Origin: JBBQVZ01 sp038211015
Lineage (GTDB): Bacteria; Actinomycetota; UBA4738; HRBIN12
NCBI GenBank assembly: GCA_038211015.1
Contig: JBBQVZ010000043.1
Coordinates: 1 to 23,835, forward strand
Direction: 5' to 3'
DNA length: 23,835 bases
Position 1 is the stretch's first letter, and every line of letters begins with the position of its first letter. This document shows positions 19,662 through 23,835 of the stretch, piece by piece. A program made the position numbers and the translations under genes. A model generated the notes under the pieces. It was not told the DNA's origin and ran no database searches. It worked only from the letters and a program-made list of their open reading frames with translations.

Positions 19662-21200
19662 GTGTCCGAGCGCTTCGATTGGCATCCCGAACCCGAGCTG
19701 ATCGACGTCCGCGACCCGCAACGCGCACGCGCCGCTCTCGAGGAGCTCGGCGAGAAGACGTGGACCGAGGCGCTCGACTGGCTCTACGACCGGGCGATGG
19801 AGCGGCCAACCGCGCCCGACCTCTATCCGGAGCTGCGCGCCGCCTACTACGGCCCCTCGGGGGGACCGGGGCCCGCGCCGCAAGAGGGTGCCACCTCGAC
19901 CGACGTGCTCGCCGAGTTCCACGAGCGCCTGGCTCCCTACCTCTTCGCTTCGCAGCATCCCGGCTCGTTCAGCTACTTCACCCCGCCGCCCCTTCCGATG
20001 GCGATCGTCGGCGAGACGCTCGCCGCGTGGGTGAATCAGGGCATCGACCTCTGGCTCGCAGGGATGGCCGCGCCGTTCGTCGAGGAGGAGGTGATCCGCT
20101 GGCTCTGCGATCTGACGGGCTACGGCGAGGGAGCGTGGGGCATCCTCGCCTCGGGCGGCGTCATGGCCAACGTCATGGCGTTGACCGCCGCGCGCGACGT
20201 CCATCTCGCCAGGCTCCTCGGCCTGGACCGGCCACCCCGTGGCGCCGAGCTCGACGGCGCGCGCATCTACGTCTCGGATCAGGCGCACTTCTCGATCGCC
20301 CGCGGGGTGGACATGCTGGGCTTCCCCGAGGCGACGCTCCGCGTCCTGCCGTCGGACGAGCGGTTCCGCCTGCACGCCGAGCCCGTGGCCGCCGCCATCG
20401 CCGAGGACCGCGCGGCGGGGCTCACGCCGTTCTGCATCTCCCCGGTCGCCGGCTCCACCAACACCGGGTCGGTCGACCTGGTCGATGAGCTGGCGGACCT
20501 CGCCGAGCGCGAAGGGCTCTGGCTCCACGTGGACGCCGCGTACGGCGGAGCTGTGCGACTGTCACCCCGCGACGCCGGTCGCGTGACCGGCCTGGAACGC
20601 GCCGATTCCGTCACGATCGATCCGCACAAATGGTTCTTTCAGCCGTACGACATCGGCGCGCTGCTCGTGAAACGCCAGGAGGATCTGCGGAACACGTTCC
20701 ATCGCGAGCCCGAGTACTACCGGGTGTGGGAGCCGGAGGACCGGCCGCTGCACTGGTACCAGTTCTCGCTCGAAGGGACGCGGCGGTTCCGCGCGCTCAA
20801 GCTCTGGATGTCGTGGAAGCATCTGGGGTCGGATGGGTTCGCCCGGCTGATCGAGCAGAACGACGACCTGGCTGCCCACCTCGCGGAGCGTCTCGACCGA
20901 GAGGGCTGGGACGTGATCGATCCCGAGCTCTCGGTCGTGTGTTTCCGTCACGTGCCGACGGCACTCGACGGCGCCGACCCCACGGTGGTCGACGCCTATC
21001 AGAAGGGCCTGCAGCGCGCGCTCGAGGTGAGCGGCGAGGGCTGGGTCTCGACGACGACCCTCGGTGGCCGGACGTACCTGCGCGCCGGCATCGTGAACTA
21101 CCTGTCAATCGAGGCCGACGCCGATCGCGTCGTGGACACGCTGATCGGCTCGTCAGAACGCGTCCTCGAACAGCTCGACCTCGGGACCGCGCGGACCTAG
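19662..21200 (+). CDS. Pyridoxal-phosphate-dependent group II decarboxylase
   Basis: 512 aa from GTG 19662 (following residues SERFDWHPEPEL). It belongs to the aromatic-amino-acid/glutamate decarboxylase superfamily: HPGSFSYFTPPPLPMAIVGE, then WGILASGGVMANVMALTAAR (PLP phosphate), VYVSDQAHFSIARG-like segment (His stacking on PLP), LWLHVDAAYGGAVRL (Asp) and SVTIDPHKWFFQPYDIGALL (Lys Schiff base in DPHKW). The usual ending (AGIVNYLSIEADADRVVDTL) is complete. Substrate cannot be told: aromatic amino acid, diaminobutyrate and cysteine sulphinate decarboxylases share these motifs. Its 3' end overlaps the convergent yraN by 48 bp. Confidence 0.93.
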   Translation: MSERFDWHPEPELIDVRDPQRARAALEELGEKTWTEALDWLYDRAMERPTAPDLYPELRAAYYGPSGGPGPAPQEGATSTDVLAEFHERLAPYLFASQHPGSFSYFTPPPLPMAIVGETLAAWVNQGIDLWLAGMAAPFVEEEVIRWLCDLTGYGEGAWGILASGGVMANVMALTAARDVHLARLLGLDRPPRGAELDGARIYVSDQAHFSIARGVDMLGFPEATLRVLPSDERFRLHAEPVAAAIAEDRAAGLTPFCISPVAGSTNTGSVDLVDELADLAEREGLWLHVDAAYGGAVRLSPRDAGRVTGLERADSVTIDPHKWFFQPYDIGALLVKRQEDLRNTFHREPEYYRVWEPEDRPLHWYQFSLEGTRRFRALKLWMSWKHLGSDGFARLIEQNDDLAAHLAERLDREGWDVIDPELSVVCFRHVPTALDGADPTVVDAYQKGLQRALEVSGEGWVSTTTLGGRTYLRAGIVNYLSIEADADRVVDTLIGSSERVLEQLDLGTART

Positions 21201-21512
21201 CGCCACGCTCGCCACGTCGAAGCGGATCGCGCCGGGTCGAGCCGCGCTCTCCTGAAGGAACGCCTCCGCCAGCGTTCTGACCTTCGCCCGCTTACGCCAG
21301 GTGACGGCCTCATAGCCACCGCCGTATGCCGATCCCCGCCGCGTCTTCACCTCGCAGAACACGAGCAGGTCCCCCCGGACGAGCACCAGGTCCAACTCCC
21401 CCAGCTTGCAGCGCCAGTTCCGTGCCACCGGGCGATACCCGCGACGGATGTAGACGGTGAGTGCTGCATCCTCGCCGGCTCCTCCGCGCTCCCCGCGGGG
21501 ATCGGTCCGCAT
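21153..21512 (-). CDS. yraN: YraN/UPF0102 family nuclease-like protein
   Basis: 119 aa, usual family length. The family PD-(D/E)xK-like core is visible: GEDAALTVYIRRGYRPVARN, WRCKLGELDLVLVRGDLLVF (Asp), CEVKTRRGSAYGGGYEAVTW (Glu-x-Lys), then KRAKVRTLAEAFL and IRFDVASVAL. The function is unsettled; it is fused or adjacent to rnhB/comM/dprA in many bacteria, suggesting work on nucleic acids. Here it would normally sit next to comM, but two plus-strand genes lie between. Confidence 0.92.
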   Translation of the reverse strand: MRTDPRGERGGAGEDAALTVYIRRGYRPVARNWRCKLGELDLVLVRGDLLVFCEVKTRRGSAYGGGYEAVTWRKRAKVRTLAEAFLQESAARPGAIRFDVASVALGPRGPEVELFEDAF

Positions 21513-21564
21513 CCCCTCACCCTAGGGTGTGGCACCGACACGTTCGACGCACGTGCGGAACGGT

Positions 21565-21882
21565 TCAGGCCTCGGGCAGCGTCGTCGGTTCCTCGCGGCG
21601 CGAGAGCTCCTCGACGTTCACGTCGCGACGCGTCATGACCCTAACGCTCGCCACGAATCGCGCCGGGCGGAACATGTCCCACACCCACGCGTCGGCCAGG
21701 TCCACCTGGACCCACCCGCCGTCGAGGTGCGCGATGTCGACCTTGTTCGCCAGGTAGAAGCGCCGCTCGGTCTCGATGACGAACGTGAACATCGGGAGCA
21801 CGTCGCGGTACTCGCGATAGAGCTCGAGCTCGCGTTCCTCCTCGAAGCGTTCGATGTCGTCGGATTCCATGGCGTCAGCCAT
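21565..21882 (-). CDS. DUF2469-family protein
   Basis: About 105 aa from ATG 21882; GTG 21906 or ATG 21870 are possible because no ribosome site decides. It carries the family signature DDIERFEEERELELYREYRD, VLPMFTFVIETERRFYLANK, VDIA..., VQVDLADAWVWDMFRPARFV. DUF2469 is almost confined to Actinomycetota and lies between rnhB and yraN, which supports both the phylum call and the locus identity. Function unknown. Confidence 0.92.
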   Translation of the reverse strand: MADAMESDDIERFEEERELELYREYRDVLPMFTFVIETERRFYLANKVDIAHLDGGWVQVDLADAWVWDMFRPARFVASVRVMTRRDVNVEELSRREEPTTLPEA

Positions 21883-21886
21883 CCTC

Positions 21887-22540
21887 TCACGCACGCACGA
21901 CGTCACCGCGGCCGAACCCCGGAAGCGACGTCTGCCCCACGCCGGCGAACGACAGGCGATGGATCGGCGTGGGCCCGAGGCGGTCCAGCACCTCCCAGTG
22001 CTCGGGCGTGCCGTACCCCTTGTTGTGGTCGAACCCGAAGTCCGCGTACCGGCGATGGAGGCGCCGCATCATCGCGTCCCGGGTGACCTTGGCGACGATC
22101 CCCGCCGCCGAGACGCTCGCCGACACTGCGTCGCCTTTCTTGATCCCGAGCGAAAGACACGGCATGCGCGGCACCGGGAACCCGTCCGTGAGCACGTAGT
22201 CGGGCTCCACGTCGAGCGCCCGGACGCAGCGACGGAGCAGCGCGATGTTCGACCGATGCAGGCCACGGGCGTCGATGACGCCCGGCTCGATCTTGCGGAC
22301 CGCGAACGCCACGGCGCCGGCCACGATCCGTTCGTAGGCGGCCTCTCGTTGCAGTCGCGTCAGGACCTTCGAGTCGTCGATCCCCTCACGGTCGAACCCC
22401 TCGGGCAGGATCACCGCGGCGGCGACGAGCGGACCGGCCAAGGCGCCCCGGCCGGCCTCGTCGACGCCGGCGATCCGCATGAACCCCTGCTCGCGGAGGG
22501 CCCGTTCGTAACGGTCGAGGTCCCGGGTCAGTGCAGCCAT
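21887..22540 (-). CDS. rnhB: Ribonuclease HII
   Basis: 217 aa from ATG 22540, which overlaps the lepB stop by 13 bp; the open frame extends further up but only inside lepB. Removes RNA from RNA:DNA hybrids and misincorporated ribonucleotides. Motifs: IAGVDEAGRGALAGPLVAAA (catalytic Asp and Glu), SKVLTRLQREAAYERI, VLTDGFPVP (third acidic residue), KKGDAVSASVSAAGIVAKVT and the last conserved region FDHNKGYGTPEHWEVLDRLG. Complete and in its usual place downstream of lepB. Confidence 0.95.
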   Translation of the reverse strand: MAALTRDLDRYERALREQGFMRIAGVDEAGRGALAGPLVAAAVILPEGFDREGIDDSKVLTRLQREAAYERIVAGAVAFAVRKIEPGVIDARGLHRSNIALLRRCVRALDVEPDYVLTDGFPVPRMPCLSLGIKKGDAVSASVSAAGIVAKVTRDAMMRRLHRRYADFGFDHNKGYGTPEHWEVLDRLGPTPIHRLSFAGVGQTSLPGFGRGDVVRA

Positions 22541-23208
22541 GCCGTCCGTGACGGAGGCCAGATGATCACGAACGCCTGGCCGATCACCCGATCGATCGGG
22601 ACGTACCCCAGGCCGCTCGGCGGCGGGAACCGCGAGTCTCCCGAGTGGTTGCGGTTGTCCCCCATCACGAACAGCATGCCATCCGGAACGGTCTCGGGCC
22701 CGAAGGAGCGCGTATCGAGATCCGCCTGGTTGACGTAGGACTCGTCGAGCATACGCCCGTCCACGAAGGTGACACCGTCGCGCATCTCCCAAGTCTCGCC
22801 GGGGAGGGCGATCACGCGCTTGATGAAGTCGTCGTCGGCCGGACGCACCACACCGACGCCCTCGCCGAGCCAATGCAGCAGGGTGCCGAAGGCGCCCCGG
22901 TCCTGAGGCGTGGGCGTCGGGTCGGCGAACACGACGATGTCCCCGCGTTCGATGTCTCCGAATCGATAGGCCAACCGGTTGACCAGGATCCGATCGTCGG
23001 GCATCAGGGTCGGCTCCATCGAGCCCGACGGGATGTAGAAGGCCTGGATCAGGAACGACTTGATGAGGATCGCGATGACGAGCGCGGAGAGGGTGAGGAG
23101 ACCGAACTCACGGAGGAACCGCCACGCGGCGTCGGAGTCGTCGTCCTCGTGCACCGGCGGGCTCGCCGCGAGATCCGGAGGCGACTCGGGGTCGTGAGTG
23201 TCGCTCAC
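22528..23208 (-). CDS. lepB: Signal peptidase I
   Basis: About 226 aa from GTG 23208 (VSDTHDPES); GTG 23271, five bases after the rplS stop, is an alternative adding 21 residues. A cytoplasmic acidic N-terminus precedes one transmembrane helix (FGLLTLSALVIAILIKSFLI), then the catalytic Ser in YIPSGSMEPTL, the Lys in DDDFIKRVIALPGE, and box E MGDNRNHSGDSR. It cleaves Sec/Tat signal peptides at the outer face of the membrane. A ~30-residue insert (FADPTPTPQDRGAFGTLLHW) is present between the conserved boxes. Confidence 0.95.
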   Translation of the reverse strand: MSDTHDPESPPDLAASPPVHEDDDSDAAWRFLREFGLLTLSALVIAILIKSFLIQAFYIPSGSMEPTLMPDDRILVNRLAYRFGDIERGDIVVFADPTPTPQDRGAFGTLLHWLGEGVGVVRPADDDFIKRVIALPGETWEMRDGVTFVDGRMLDESYVNQADLDTRSFGPETVPDGMLFVMGDNRNHSGDSRFPPPSGLGYVPIDRVIGQAFVIIWPPSRTAWLH

Positions 23209-23275
23209 CCTGATGGTGGGGTGAAGAGAGGGCGTGGCGAGGGGTTCGGGCGAGTCGGGGCGATCGCCCACTCGC

Positions 23276-23824
23276 TCAGGCCTCGGCCTTCTCCTCCGCC
23301 TCGTCGGCGGACGTGCCGTCCTCGACGACGGCATCCTCGTCAGGGGTCTCTTCGCCCGCTCCGGCACCGTCGTCGTCGACCGCGGCCTCGAGCTCGGCGT
23401 CCTCAGGCTCGTCGGCATCGTCTGCCTCCGGCTGCTGCGCGGCGAGGGCCGCCGCCTCCAATGCGGCGAGCTTCGAGTCGTCCAGCCGGCGCTCCTTGAT
23501 GCGGGCCTTCTTCCCTCGAAGCTCGCGGAGGTAGTACAGCTTCGCGCGACGGACCTTGCCGCGACTCACGACCTCGAGCTTCGCGATGGACGGCGAGTGG
23601 ACCGGGAACGTTCGCTCGACACCGACGCCGAACGAGATCTTGCGGACGGTGAACGTCTCGCGCAGTCCCCCGTTCTGCCGCCGGATCACCACGCCCTGGA
23701 ACACCTGTACCCGCTCGCGATTCCCTTCCACCACCCGGACGTGCACCTTCACGGTGTCGCCTGGGCGGAACTCCGGGATATCCGAGCGCAGGTAAGACTG
23801 CTCGACGAGATCGGTCTTGTTCAT
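23276..23824 (-). CDS. rplS: 50S ribosomal protein L19 with acidic C-terminal extension
   Basis: 182 aa from ATG 23824. The canonical L19 part is residues 1-120: RPGDTVKVHVRVVEGNRERV, QVFQGVVIRRQNGGLRETFT, VRKISFGVGVERTFPVHSP, RRAKLYYLRELRGKKARIKE. L19 usually ends near 115-120. Here a further ~60 residues of almost only Ala, Glu and Asp follow (AALAAQQPEADDADEPEDAE and on). The tail is probably disordered. The gene opens the lepB-rnhB operon; only 11 bases upstream are in the window. Confidence 0.96.
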   Translation of the reverse strand: MNKTDLVEQSYLRSDIPEFRPGDTVKVHVRVVEGNRERVQVFQGVVIRRQNGGLRETFTVRKISFGVGVERTFPVHSPSIAKLEVVSRGKVRRAKLYYLRELRGKKARIKERRLDDSKLAALEAAALAAQQPEADDADEPEDAELEAAVDDDGAGAGEETPDEDAVVEDGTSADEAEEKAEA

Positions 23825-23835
23825 GACGGCGGTTC

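Noticed and set aside
22541..22873. Upstream extension of rnhB to 328 codons
   Set aside because: Lies entirely inside lepB in another frame and is Arg/Gly-rich; ATG 22540 gives the usual RNase HII length.
1..23835. tRNA, rRNA or CRISPR array
   Set aside because: No T-arm-like GTTCRAnnC with a matching cloverleaf, no rRNA-like sequence and no regularly spaced repeats; the island does not target a tRNA.

Overview
The window comes from a high-GC Actinomycetota chromosome. The evidence is the gene order rplS - lepB - rnhB - DUF2469 - yraN - comM - dprA - (xerC) - whiG/fliA-type sigma factor - M23 peptidase. As I recall it, this is the conserved actinobacterial block upstream of rpsB/tsf, and most of it reads on the minus strand. 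I cannot name a genus. Many starts are GTG, and several genes overlap by GTGA or ATGA.

Backbone, left (1-4805): a truncated M23-like secreted peptidase, a FliA/WhiG-family sigma factor, a XerC-type tyrosine recombinase, a receiver-domain protein that lacks its phospho-acceptor Asp, dprA, and the 3' part of comM (yifB, a Mg-chelatase-like AAA+ protein). Backbone, right (18168-23835): the 5' part of comM, a divergent membrane protein and a group II PLP decarboxylase on the plus strand, then yraN, a DUF2469 gene, rnhB, lepB and rplS.

Accessory region (about 4804-18168): a 13.36-kb island sits inside comM, splitting it at ...SLAH | HGVLFLDE..., just before Walker B. The right end carries a large serine recombinase whose frame is continuous with the comM 5' part (one 762-codon ORF). 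The left end stops about 20 bp after the stop codon of a HEPN-like gene. The two junctions share only TG(G/A)TG, as expected for serine-integrase integration around a 2-bp core. There are no phage structural, conjugation or replication genes, so this looks like a serine-integrase-mobilised defence island.

Island cargo: (i) a tightly coupled operon of resolvase - HhH-GPD glycosylase - m5C methyltransferase - NgoMIV-like restriction enzyme - HNH nuclease. The glycosylase has Tyr where EndoIII has its catalytic Lys, like Mig.Mth, so it probably repairs T:G mismatches left by deaminated 5-methylcytosine. (ii) A second possible defence cluster: a TIR/deoxyribosyltransferase-like protein, a 78-aa partner, a small membrane protein and the HEPN protein. 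(iii) A NucS/DUF91-like PD-(D/E)xK nuclease split by a frameshift, several small proteins, a secreted beta-propeller protein and a zinc-ribbon membrane protein. (iv) About 1.4 kb of relics, hairpins and a pentanucleotide microsatellite downstream of the recombinase.

By my eye count, GCCGGC (the NgoMIV site) occurs 17 times in about 10.5 kb of flanking chromosome and not once in the 13.4-kb island, while ACCGGC and GCCGGT are common there. This supports the predicted specificity and suggests the island has evolved under, or to escape, that restriction specificity.
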